A stretch of 59,735 bases of DNA from Defluviitaleaceae bacterium (lineage in GTDB: Bacteria > Bacillota > Clostridia > Lachnospirales > WQUN01), in contig WQVK01000011.1 of assembly GCA_009784025.1 (NCBI GenBank), positions 1-59,735 on the forward strand. Reading direction: 5' to 3'. Under the pieces are notes generated by a model that saw only the letters and a program-made list of their open reading frames with translations, did not search any database and was not told the origin of the DNA. How positions within the stretch are numbered: position 1 is the stretch's first letter; each line of letters begins with the position of its first letter. Positions 41,671 to 48,695 of this stretch are shown here, in pieces. The translations under genes were made by a program, and so were the position numbers.

Positions 41671-42126
41671 ATGAAACGAATTATGGTCGATGCCCAAAAC
41701 TGCAAAGGCTGCAAAAACTGCTCTATCGCGTGTATGCAATCCCATAGAAAAGACAATCCGGGCGGCTTCCACAGCCTAGACCTTGCAGACCCGGCAAATG
41801 AATCCCGTAATTTGATTTTGCTAAATGGCAATGATGAATACAAACCGCTGTTTTGTAGGCACTGTGCCCAGCCAGAATGCGTAAAGGCCTGCATGAGCGG
41901 CGCAATGGAAAAGGATAGCAAAACAGGCTATGTGCGCCACAACGCGGCAAAATGTGCGTCTTGCTTCATGTGTGTTATGAGCTGCCCATACGGGGTGATA
42001 AAACCCGACCGCGCCACAAATTCATATATTGTAAAATGCGACTTTTGCCAGCAAGATGGGGATGACCCATGCTGCGTTAAAGCATGCCGCAGCGGCGCGA
42101 TTTATGTGAAGGAGGTGCAGCAATGA
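41671..42126 (+). CDS. cooF: CooF-like four-cluster ferredoxin
   Basis: 151 residues. Four cysteine-rich 4Fe-4S motifs: CKGCKNCSIAC, CRHCAQPECVKAC, CASCFMCVMSCPYG and CDFCQ...PCCVKAC. It carries electrons between the CooS homologue and the downstream flavoprotein. ATG 41671 gives a spacing of 8 from AAAGGAGG. The ATG at 41665 would be too close. Its stop overlaps the next start. Confidence 0.92.
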   Translation: MKRIMVDAQNCKGCKNCSIACMQSHRKDNPGGFHSLDLADPANESRNLILLNGNDEYKPLFCRHCAQPECVKACMSGAMEKDSKTGYVRHNAAKCASCFMCVMSCPYGVIKPDRATNSYIVKCDFCQQDGDDPCCVKACRSGAIYVKEVQQ

Positions 42127-43340
42127 AGCATGTAATCATCGGTGCAGGGGCGGCTGGTATTGCCGCGGCAGAAACTATCCGCAGGCTAAGAAGTAACGAC
42201 GAAATTGTAATAATATCTGCAGATGATGCAGTCCATTCAAGATGTATGCTGCATAACTTCATAAGCGGCGAAAGAGATGAAAAAGGGATTTCCCATATTA
42301 GCGACGAGTTTTTTGTCAAAAATAATATCCGCTGGGTAAGCGGCAAGGCCGTAGAGGGCATTGACACTGCCAATAAGCTTGTTCGCATCACCGGCGGCGC
42401 AGAACCATACGACAAGTTGCTGATTGCCACCGGCGCAGAGAGCATTTGCCTGCCCCATGCCCAATCCCTTAATGCAGAAAATATATTTGGCCTGCGCCAT
42501 CTGCGCGATGCAAAAGCCATACGTGAGTATGCAAAACAAGCCAAAAATATAATCATAATAGGCGCAGGGCTGGTGGGTATGGATGCAGCATACGCCCTTT
42601 CGCAAATTGGCAAAAAGCCTGTAATAATAGACCGGGCAGAACAAATACTAGCACTAAACCTAGACCCATACGCAGCCAATATGTACATGCAGAAATTTGA
42701 AAAAGCAGGCTGCAGCTTTGTATTGGGGCGGGAAATAAACCAAGTTAACGAAAATGCCGGCAAAGTAGATTCAATTACATTAAACTTCGGCCAAAAATTG
42801 CCTTGCGATATGCTGGTTATGGCCATAGGCTCTAGCCCATCCATCGGCTTTTTGGCAGGCAGCGACATAGCCTGCAACGGCGGCATAACAGTGGATAAAT
42901 ACCTGGCCACAAACATAAACGATATTTATGCCGCCGGGGATGTAACAGGCCTATCTGGCATATGGCCAAACGCCGTAAAACAAGGTGAAACCGCCGCCAG
43001 CAACATGTGCGGCCAACCCGCAACCTACGACGATACCTTTGCAGAAAAAAACACCATGAACTACTTTGGCATCCCATCCATATCCCTAGGCAAAGTCATG
43101 CCAGGCAGCGGCGACACCGTACAAGTGCGTAAAGACAAAGATAAATACCAAAAAATAATCCTAAACGGCGGCCAAGTAGTGGGTGTTGTACTACAGGGCA
43201 ATATAGCCCACAGTGGCTTTTGGCTGCAACTGGTAAAAAATGAAATAGATATATCCAAAGCTAACAAATCCGTGTTCAATCTATCCTTCGCAGATTTTTA
43301 TGGCGTGAAGGAAGACGGCGAGTATATGTGGGTTTTGTAA
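42123..43340 (+). CDS. FAD-dependent NAD(P) oxidoreductase of the CODH operon
   Basis: 405 residues. Two Rossmann folds: FAD-binding VIIGAGAAGIAAAETI at the start and NAD(P)-binding IIIIGAGLVGMDAAYAL near residue 140, then ATNINDIYAAGDVTG binding the FAD. It belongs to the pyridine nucleotide-disulphide oxidoreductase family often found behind cooS-cooF. Expected role is passing electrons from CooF to NAD(P), or the reverse. The ATG overlaps the cooF stop (ATGA) with GGAGGTG 7 bases upstream. Confidence 0.93.
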   Translation: MKHVIIGAGAAGIAAAETIRRLRSNDEIVIISADDAVHSRCMLHNFISGERDEKGISHISDEFFVKNNIRWVSGKAVEGIDTANKLVRITGGAEPYDKLLIATGAESICLPHAQSLNAENIFGLRHLRDAKAIREYAKQAKNIIIIGAGLVGMDAAYALSQIGKKPVIIDRAEQILALNLDPYAANMYMQKFEKAGCSFVLGREINQVNENAGKVDSITLNFGQKLPCDMLVMAIGSSPSIGFLAGSDIACNGGITVDKYLATNINDIYAAGDVTGLSGIWPNAVKQGETAASNMCGQPATYDDTFAEKNTMNYFGIPSISLGKVMPGSGDTVQVRKDKDKYQKIILNGGQVVGVVLQGNIAHSGFWLQLVKNEIDISKANKSVFNLSFADFYGVKEDGEYMWVL

Positions 43341-43352
43341 AGATTAACAAGA

Positions 43353-43570
43353 CCGCTGAACACATCAACGTCTTTTCATAATGCTCGCTTTGCGAACCCG
43401 GCATGACCTGCCGCCCGGTTTCTTTCGGGTTGTATTTGAGAAAAGAAGTAAAAAGCTTTAATTTTGATGTTTGTATTTTCAGAAAAAGCCCTTGTTTTGG
43501 GGGCTTTTTTGTTTCGAAGTTATAATTTTGGCCTCTTTTTGGCGAAAAAATGGTACCATACGGTACCATA
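43353..43570. repeat. R8 left arm with R9 insert and half of an R1 palindrome
   Basis: The R9 unit (43375-43440, CATAATGCTCGCTTTGCGAA...) lies between CGTCTTTT and AAAAGAAGTAAAAAGC. A CCCTTGTTTTGGGGG hairpin follows. 43551-43570 is a single R1 arm (TGGTACCATACGGTACCA). The right R8 arm is missing, so this copy is truncated. Confidence 0.6.
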
Positions 43571-43644
43571 AAATTAAAAAAATGAAGGTATTCGCGACAT
43601 TCCCGCAGTATAACCAATACCTTGCAAAAAGTCATCAACAAGTA

Positions 43645-43673
43645 TTGACAGGGTTAAACGGTCATGTTATTAT
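43645..43673 (+). promoter_or_regulatory. Promoter of predicted small RNA 1
   Basis: Perfect TTGACA (43645-43650), 17-bp spacer and TATTAT (43668-43673). No ribosome site or reading frame follows before the terminator 60 bases on. Confidence 0.7.
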
Positions 43674-43679
43674 AACCTG

Positions 43680-43741
43680 GTGAAAATGCTATCTTCAGAT
43701 ACCACCACAGGCTCCCCCTTTGTCCTGTGGTGGCTTTTTTA
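43680..43741 (+). ncRNA. Predicted small RNA 1, C-rich loop
   Basis: About 62 bases from the expected start to a T-run. The 3' hairpin has a perfect 10-bp stem CCACCACAGG/CCTGTGGTGG (43702-43711, 43724-43733), loop CTCCCCCTTTGT and tail CTTTTTT. The C-rich loop is complementary to ribosome-binding sites (GGGGAG). No protein is encoded. Partner of the second unit 200 bases downstream. Confidence 0.55.
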
Positions 43742-43846
43742 TGCCAGGAATTACCCCGAAATTTATCAACGAAATATCGAGAAACATGGCTGCGTAGCTG
43801 CTTTGTTCTTAGCAAAAAAATAATTGAAAAAATTTCAAAAAACTAA

Positions 43847-43875
43847 TTGCATAATTGTAAATCATGTGCTACAAT
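43847..43875 (+). promoter_or_regulatory. Promoter of predicted small RNA 2
   Basis: TTGCAT (43847-43852), 17-bp spacer and TACAAT (43870-43875). Confidence 0.6.
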
Positions 43876-43881
43876 GCAATT

Positions 43882-43932
43882 GTAATCGCCGCCGTAGGTT
43901 CTCCCCCCATTATGTCCTGCGGTGGCTTTTCT
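43882..43932 (+). ncRNA. Predicted small RNA 2, C-rich loop
   Basis: About 50 bases. The hairpin CCGCCGTAGG/CCTGCGGTGG (43889-43898, 43916-43925) pairs fully with two G-U pairs. The loop TTCTCCCCCCATTATGT keeps the C-run, and the tail is CTTTTC. Relative to small RNA 1 the stem has changed at several positions while pairing is kept, which points to selection on structure. Confidence 0.5.
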
Positions 43933-43945
43933 TTACATAAATGAC

Positions 43946-43997
43946 AAAAGCCTTAACATAGGGAATGCTAAAAAGCCCAAAATGTTAAGGCTTTTTT
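43946..43997. terminator. Long hairpin between small RNA 2 and the sigma factor gene
   Basis: Perfect 14-bp stem AAAAGCCTTAACAT/ATGTTAAGGCTTTT around a 22-base loop with a T-run on the plus strand. It insulates the sigma factor gene from upstream transcription. Confidence 0.65.
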
Positions 43998-44008
43998 ATA
44001 AGCGGGCT

Positions 44009-44062
44009 TGTTTCGAAATAACGCTTTCAATTTCGAAAAAGTTACCTATTAACCTTTCGAAA
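44009..44062. repeat. R2 remnant
   Basis: TTTCGAAATAACG...CAATTTCGAAAAAGTTACC matches one hairpin of R2 in inverted orientation. The other half is lost. Confidence 0.45.
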
Positions 44063-44095
44063 AATTGCAATTGCATGAAATTATTTTTTTCTCCA

Positions 44096-44123
44096 TGCAA
44101 CCAATGCAAAAAAATACCGTCTA
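44096..44123 (+). promoter_or_regulatory. ECF-type promoter, probably autoregulatory
   Basis: TGCAAC (44096-44101), 16-bp spacer, CGTCTA (44118-44123), resembling the AAC/CGT pattern of ECF sigma promoters such as sigma-W. It lies 21 bases before the sigma factor start. Confidence 0.5.
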
Positions 44124-44143
44124 TATTGTTAGGAGCGGAAGAT

Positions 44144-44710
44144 ATGGATGATAAAAAAATTATTGAACTGTACTTTGGCCGCGACGAGGCGGCCATAGAG
44201 CAGACAAGGTTAAAGTACGGCCAGCGGCTTTTTAGGTCCGCCATGAATGTTTTACATTCTCGGGAGGACGCAGAAGAAGCCGTTAACGACACCCTGATGA
44301 AGGCCTGGGCGGTTATTCCACCTACAGAGCCTGCGACTTTGGGTGCGTTTTTGGCCAAAATCTCCCGCAACATAGCCATCAACAGGCTGCGCGCAAAAAG
44401 CGCTGCAAGGCGCGGCGGCGGCGAGCTTGACCTCATGCTAAGCGAGCTGGAAGACGTAATCCCAGCCGCAACGGCCACCACCCCAGAAGAAAAATACGAA
44501 GCTAAGCAGCTTACAGGCGCCATAAACAGCTGCCTTGCCGAAATAGAGATTACTGCCCGCGTTACTTTTGTGCTACGTTACTTCCATGGCGAAAGCATAA
44601 CCGCCATAGCCCAACGCTTCAACATGAAAGAAGGCACCGTAAAATCTATCCTATTCAGAACCCGCAAAAAATTAAGCAACCACCTACAAAAGGAGGGAAT
44701 ACAAATATGA
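44144..44710 (+). CDS. ECF-family RNA polymerase sigma factor
   Basis: 188 residues. Region 2 (about 10-80) has LYFGRDEAAIEQTRLKYG, SREDAEEAVNDTLMKAW and ISRNIAINRLR. Region 4 (about 125-180) has FVLRYFHGESITAIAQRFNMKEGTVKSILFR, the -35-binding helix-turn-helix. It redirects polymerase to a stress or envelope regulon. ATG 44144 has AGGAG 9 bases upstream. Upstream in-frame codons lie in repeat sequence and are rejected. It overlaps the next small gene by 4 bases. Confidence 0.92.
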   Translation: MDDKKIIELYFGRDEAAIEQTRLKYGQRLFRSAMNVLHSREDAEEAVNDTLMKAWAVIPPTEPATLGAFLAKISRNIAINRLRAKSAARRGGGELDLMLSELEDVIPAATATTPEEKYEAKQLTGAINSCLAEIEITARVTFVLRYFHGESITAIAQRFNMKEGTVKSILFRTRKKLSNHLQKEGIQI

Positions 44711-44904
44711 ACATCTCCCTAAACAGGCTACTAGACTGCATAGGCGAAATAGAAGACATCTTTATAATCGAAGCAGAAACCGCAGAACTAGCCATAAAAA
44801 AAGCAAACAAAAGAAAAAAAATAGTAAAATACAGCGCTGCCGGCCTAGCAGTATCCGCGGCGGTGGCAGTGGCATACTTTATGCTTAGGCCTAAGGCTGC
44901 TTGA
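44707..44904 (+). CDS. Small single-pass membrane protein, candidate mini anti-sigma factor
   Basis: 65 residues. A short acidic helical N-terminal part (LDCIGEIEDIFIIEAETAEL) is followed by a basic KKANKRKK and one membrane helix (about 41-60). The ATG overlaps the sigma factor stop, so the two are coupled. Position and layout suggest a minimal anti-sigma or sigma-tethering protein, but the usual anti-sigma domain is missing. Inference only. Confidence 0.75.
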   Translation: MNISLNRLLDCIGEIEDIFIIEAETAELAIKKANKRKKIVKYSAAGLAVSAAVAVAYFMLRPKAA

Positions 44905-44920
44905 AGCTAAAACCGTTTGA

Positions 44921-45065
44921 GGCTAAAACCGTCAGAGGCTTCGCCTCCGACACCTCCACTTCTTTTCATAAGGTTCGCTTCGCGAACCCGGCATTTTATG
45001 CCGCCTGATTTCTTTCGGGTTACCTTTGAAAAAAAGAAGCAAAAAACTTCAGCATTAGAATTATC
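44921..45065. repeat. R8 arm with R9 insert
   Basis: AAAACCGTCAGAGGCTTCGC, CACCTCCACTTCTTTT, then R9 (44967-45033) and AAAAAGAAGCAAAAAACTT, so the R9 sits exactly in the loop of the TTCTTTT/AAAAGAA hairpin. Confidence 0.7.
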
Positions 45066-45162
45066 GTTCAGGTGCTGGAGTTTTTTTGGTATTATTGATG
45101 CAAAGGTGAGGGCTTATGTATTTGTACCATTATTACGAGAGAAAAGTCGGGCGTTTGTTAGC

Positions 45163-45639
45163 ATGTCTGGGCTGCCTATTGGCCAGGCGATGGTCATACA
45201 GGCGCAGTTTACTATGTCTTTTCGTGTAGAGAACCGCAACCAAAGATATTATGAACGCCGCCGGGAATTGGAACAGATGATGCGGCAGATGTTCATTGAC
45301 AATGGCGGCAAGCCTGCCATTGGCTGGCCACATTACATGTGCATAGGCGAGAGCCCGTTTCTTGCCACATGGTTTGAGGATAGCGCGTTTGTAAGAATCC
45401 CCATAGAGGAGTTCGATTTACAGACCGTCTCCTTCACCTATGGCGATACCTTTCCCACTTTTAGCCCACGGGCGGCGGATGGCATGGAATACCGGGGCAA
45501 GCTGTACTTTTATGACGAGATTCTGGAAATCATACAAAAATACGGGCTGCCGCAGGACTCATGGGATGGGACATACGCCTCGCCATGTTATGTGGAGGCG
45601 CAGGTTTGGAGTGATATGCCAATCGGGCGCTATCGCTAA
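45163..45639 (+). CDS. Hypothetical protein
   Basis: Not recognised. About 158 residues from ATG 45163, soluble, with basic N-terminal stretch NQRYYERRRELEQMM, then aromatic-rich sequence with WPHYMCIGESPFL, FTYGDTFPTFSP and YFYDEILEIIQKYGLP. No good ribosome site precedes the ATG. A well-placed AAAGGTGA instead precedes ATG 45115, which is in another frame and stops after 37 codons. A frameshift near 45200 that broke a longer gene is possible. The 3' end overlaps the converging acetyltransferase gene by 4 bases. Confidence 0.55.
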   Translation: MSGLPIGQAMVIQAQFTMSFRVENRNQRYYERRRELEQMMRQMFIDNGGKPAIGWPHYMCIGESPFLATWFEDSAFVRIPIEEFDLQTVSFTYGDTFPTFSPRAADGMEYRGKLYFYDEILEIIQKYGLPQDSWDGTYASPCYVEAQVWSDMPIGRYR

Positions 45640-46502
45640 ACGAACTTTAGCATAAGTGAATCGCAAACGGGGCGGTAGCCTATTTTTTGATAAATGCTGT
45701 TGGATATTGGGTTGGCTAAATCTGTGTACAGCACGCATTTGGTGAAACCGCGGTTTAGCACCATCTGGCTTAGCTGCGCCACGCATGATGTAGCGTAGCC
45801 TTTTTTGCGGAAATACGGTGGGGTGTATACATAGGCAATGCCGCATACAGTTTGGATTTCCCGGGTTGTGCCAGATATGGACACGGGTTGACCCCCGTCT
45901 TCCAATACATATATTTGCTTCTGCGTGATTTTGTGTAAGTAATTTCCGGCATCTTGCGGGATGCTCATGGTTTGTTTGCCATATTCTTCTGCTGCATTAA
46001 AGGCTTCCAGCCAGTAGGGTAGGAAATGCATGTCGCTTTCATTTGCCAGGCGCATTTGGCCTGTTTGCGGGATGCTGGGGTTTACCTCTGTAAGCTCGTA
46101 GATGCGTTGATTCATTAGAGTATGGGAGGATAACCCTTTGGCGGCGCAATATGCCTGTGCAAAATGCTGCGCCATGTTTTTGTCTGATATAACGCCAGGT
46201 ACGGTGGTGTTTGCAAGGCCGGAGATGAGGCAGGCCGTGGCAGCTTCGTTGATTTTGTTTTCCTTTGCGTATAGGGTGATGTTGCGTGGCGGGGTCATCA
46301 TGGCCACAATTTGTATATCGTTGCCGTCTGCTACAGTGGCCATCAGCCAGTTGGCAGGGTCGCGCCAGCCGGATTTATCCTTGCCTTCTTTGCCTATTAT
46401 GATATTCCCTAATAGGATAAGGTTTTGGGCTTCATGCTGCATTAGTAGGTTGTGTGTGGCATTATAGAAATCGTTAACATCATTGTAAACCTTGAAGTTC
46501 AT
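45636..46502 (-). CDS. GNAT-family N-acetyltransferase
   Basis: 288 residues. The C-terminal GNAT fold (about 150-288) has the acetyl-CoA loop YFRKKGYATSCV and NPISNSIYQKIGY. The N-terminal half is a diverged second lobe seen in two-domain GNAT proteins. Substrate unknown. ATG 46502 has AAAGGATG upstream and starts 4 bases after the ATP-grasp gene, so the two form an operon. Confidence 0.88.
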   Translation of the reverse strand: MNFKVYNDVNDFYNATHNLLMQHEAQNLILLGNIIIGKEGKDKSGWRDPANWLMATVADGNDIQIVAMMTPPRNITLYAKENKINEAATACLISGLANTTVPGVISDKNMAQHFAQAYCAAKGLSSHTLMNQRIYELTEVNPSIPQTGQMRLANESDMHFLPYWLEAFNAAEEYGKQTMSIPQDAGNYLHKITQKQIYVLEDGGQPVSISGTTREIQTVCGIAYVYTPPYFRKKGYATSCVAQLSQMVLNRGFTKCVLYTDLANPISNSIYQKIGYRPVCDSLMLKFV

Positions 46503-46506
46503 GGAA

Positions 46507-47313
46507 TCATCCTTTAAACATAATTTCAACCGCATGGGTGTAGAGTTTTTTTATAGTGGGGATAAGATGAGGCAGCTGCTGGATTAGCTGGTTGGCCTGC
46601 ACGCCAGAGTTTATCTCCATTATAGACAGTTCGCCTGTGGCGGTTTGTGCGATATCCACCGTGGCAAATTTTATGTTTATGGCCTGTGCTGCGCTGGCGG
46701 CCAGGGCGTAAAGCTGGCTGGTTAGCTGTGGGTCGGCCAGCTCGAAGGCTGTTGCCCCCTGGGAAAGATTATGCTTGCCGTTTTCCCCAGCTTTTTTGCC
46801 GTAGGTGAAATGGCAGACGCCGTCTAGAAAGAACACTCGGTATTCTGCCGCAATATCAATAAGCGGGCAGATTGCCGCTGCTGGGTTGGTGGCGAGTATC
46901 GTATGCAGCGCGGCCTCCATTTTCGGGATGTTTTGGCAGAAGTACACATCCAGCCCCCTAGAGCCTTGGTTTGGCTTTAGTACAACCTTTTTGCCAAAGT
47001 CGTTGTAATATGCCAAAGCCTCTGCCCATACGCCGGTGGCGCTGGTGTTTTCTTGCCAGGCGCGGCGCAGCAATGGATTGTTAAGCAGCAAATGCGGGAT
47101 GGCCGGCACGCCTTGCCCGTCCATAATGGTGTAGCAGGCGCATTTATCCGTGGCAATGCGGTCTGCTGCGGCGGTGTTAATATCCCAAAGCGCGCCTAGT
47201 ATATGGCGGGTTTTGCCGCCGCTGTACAGGCGAAATACATAGTCATGAGAAAGGGATTTTAGCTCTATGCCAAGCTCTTTGCAGATATCAGCGATAATTG
47301 ATTTTTGTGTCAT
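46507..47313 (-). CDS. ATP-grasp ligase-like protein
   Basis: 268 residues. ATP-grasp signs: VVLKPNQGSRGLDVYF (phosphate loop), EYRVFFLDG, FATVDIA and the metal-binding SIMEINSGVQ. Closest in style to RimK/YheC-type enzymes that join an amine to a carboxylate through an acyl phosphate. With the GNAT gene it may modify a peptide, wall precursor or spore component. YheC/YheD of Bacillus are coat-linked, but that parallel is only suggestive. AGAGGTAC precedes the ATG. Confidence 0.82.
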   Translation of the reverse strand: MTQKSIIADICKELGIELKSLSHDYVFRLYSGGKTRHILGALWDINTAAADRIATDKCACYTIMDGQGVPAIPHLLLNNPLLRRAWQENTSATGVWAEALAYYNDFGKKVVLKPNQGSRGLDVYFCQNIPKMEAALHTILATNPAAAICPLIDIAAEYRVFFLDGVCHFTYGKKAGENGKHNLSQGATAFELADPQLTSQLYALAASAAQAINIKFATVDIAQTATGELSIMEINSGVQANQLIQQLPHLIPTIKKLYTHAVEIMFKG

Positions 47314-47439
47314 AAGTACCTCTGCTGAAAATTATTTTTTTCTGAAAAAAATATCATAGCTGGAAAATGGAAAACTCCAGTGTTTATGCCACTTTGCGAA
47401 ATTTGGCCTAGAGGTTTTATTGAAAAAATACCCCTAAAA

Positions 47440-47490
47440 TGGTACCATACGGTACCATTTTGCCTGAATTATGGTACCGTATGGTACCAT
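47440..47490. repeat. R1 palindrome, isolated copy
   Basis: TGGTACCATACGGTACCA, 14-base centre, TGGTACCGTATGGTACCA: a perfect inverted pair with four GGTACC sites in 51 bases and no R8 arms around it. It lies 11 bases past the nth stop and may terminate nth. Confidence 0.75.
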
Positions 47491-47501
47491 TTTTTATTCT
47501 A

Positions 47502-48224
47502 TCACCCACCACAAAGCCCTTGGGAATTAAACACGCATTCCCCGCATTTTGGGCTGCGTGCCACGCAAACCAGCCGCCCATGGGTGATTATTTGCTGGTT
47601 GTATGGAATCCAGCTGGCTTTTGGCAGGATTTTCATTAAATCATGCTCGATTTTTACTGGGTCTTTGTTTTGTGTAAGACCAAGCTTGCGGCTTACGCGC
47701 ATCACATGGGTGTCCACCACCACGCTTGGCAGCTTAAAAATATGTCCGCGCACCACATTGGCGGTTTTGCGGCCCACGCCAGACAGGCTGGTAAGCTGGT
47801 CTATATCAGAAGGCAGCTGGCCGCCAAAATTGGCCAACAGCAACTTGGCCGATGTTTGTAAATGATTGGCCTTAGCCCGGAAAAACCCTGTAGAACGCAC
47901 GGCTTCTTCCAAGCTGCTAATAGGTGCGACCGCAAAGGCCTCTAGGGTGGGGAAGCTGCGGAATAGGCTGGCTGTAACCTGGTTTACTCGCGCATCTGTG
48001 CATTGTGCGCTAAGTATGGTGGCAAAAAGTAACTGCCATGGCTGGGCATGGTCGTAATCTAAAAAGCACACCCCGTCGAAGGGATAAAGCTCATCCAATA
48101 TGGCTAAAATACGCTTTACTTTTGCCCTAGGCACTTGTGGTGAACCCGGCTGCGAAGTGCACACAGAACCGTCGCGCACCGTACCACGAGGTCGCTCTCC
48201 ACCAGGAGTTTTTGGTATATTCAT
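47502..48224 (-). CDS. nth: Endonuclease III
   Basis: Base-excision glycosylase/AP lyase for oxidised pyrimidines. Helix-hairpin-helix LTSLSGVGRKTANVV carries the catalytic Lys, VDTHVMRVS the catalytic Asp, and C-x6-C-x2-C-x5-C at the C-terminus binds a 4Fe-4S cluster. The given start adds about 33 residues (PGGERPRGTVRDG...) ahead of the usual first helix, with no homologous counterpart I know and no clear ribosome site. A start nearer AKVKRIL is plausible. It lies 5 bases after rsfS. Confidence 0.92.
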   Translation of the reverse strand: MNIPKTPGGERPRGTVRDGSVCTSQPGSPQVPRAKVKRILAILDELYPFDGVCFLDYDHAQPWQLLFATILSAQCTDARVNQVTASLFRSFPTLEAFAVAPISSLEEAVRSTGFFRAKANHLQTSAKLLLANFGGQLPSDIDQLTSLSGVGRKTANVVRGHIFKLPSVVVDTHVMRVSRKLGLTQNKDPVKIEHDLMKILPKASWIPYNQQIITHGRLVCVARSPKCGECVFNSQGLCGG

Positions 48225-48229
48225 TGGAG

Positions 48230-48571
48230 TTAAAATTCCACTATTTTTGCATCGCCCCAGGTGCGTTCAATGTTGTAGTATTCCCGGGATTCCTTGTCGA
48301 AAATATGGATAATAATCGCCCCGTAATCCAGCAAAACCCATTTAGACAGCCGTACGCCTTCCATATGCAACATGGGGAAACCTTCAGCCTTTAGGGTTTC
48401 TTCTGTAACTTCCGCCAATGCCGCCATTTGCGGTGCGCTGCCGGCAGTGGCAATCACGAAATAATCTGCAATTGGCGAGATGCCGGATAAATCCAGCACC
48501 AGTAAATCATGGGCGAATTTTGCCTCTAATGCGCTTTTTAACGCGGTTACCGCTTGTAGTTCTTTGTTCAT
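48230..48571 (-). CDS. rsfS: Ribosomal silencing factor RsfS
   Basis: 113 residues. LVLDLSGISPIADYFVIATAGSAPQ and KWVLLDYGAIIIHIF....REYYNIERTW are the family signature. It binds L14 and blocks subunit joining during starvation. AAGGAG stands 9-10 bases before the ATG. It follows nadD-yqeK as in most Firmicutes, separated here by an R2 half element. Confidence 0.95.
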   Translation of the reverse strand: MNKELQAVTALKSALEAKFAHDLLVLDLSGISPIADYFVIATAGSAPQMAALAEVTEETLKAEGFPMLHMEGVRLSKWVLLDYGAIIIHIFDKESREYYNIERTWGDAKIVEF

Positions 48572-48626
48572 ACATATGCTCCTTTATTTTGCAAGCCCGT
48601 TTTGTGGGATGTCTATTTAATTTCAG

Positions 48627-48672
48627 CAGAGTTTTTTGGAAATCACAAAAACGTGATTTCCAAAGAACTCTA
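48627..48672. repeat. R2 half element (one hairpin)
   Basis: AGAGTTTTTTGGAAATCAC/GTGATTTCCAAAGAACTCT stem with loop AAAAAC. Only the left R2 hairpin is present, between nadD-yqeK and rsfS. Confidence 0.65.
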
Positions 48673-48695
48673 GCATCTTCAAGTCGCTTTGTGCT

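Noticed and set aside
39768-43340. Wood-Ljungdahl carbonyl branch (CODH/acetyl-CoA synthase)
   Set aside because: No acetyl-CoA synthase, corrinoid protein or methyltransferase genes lie beside cooS. The set is the cooS-cooF-flavoprotein type.
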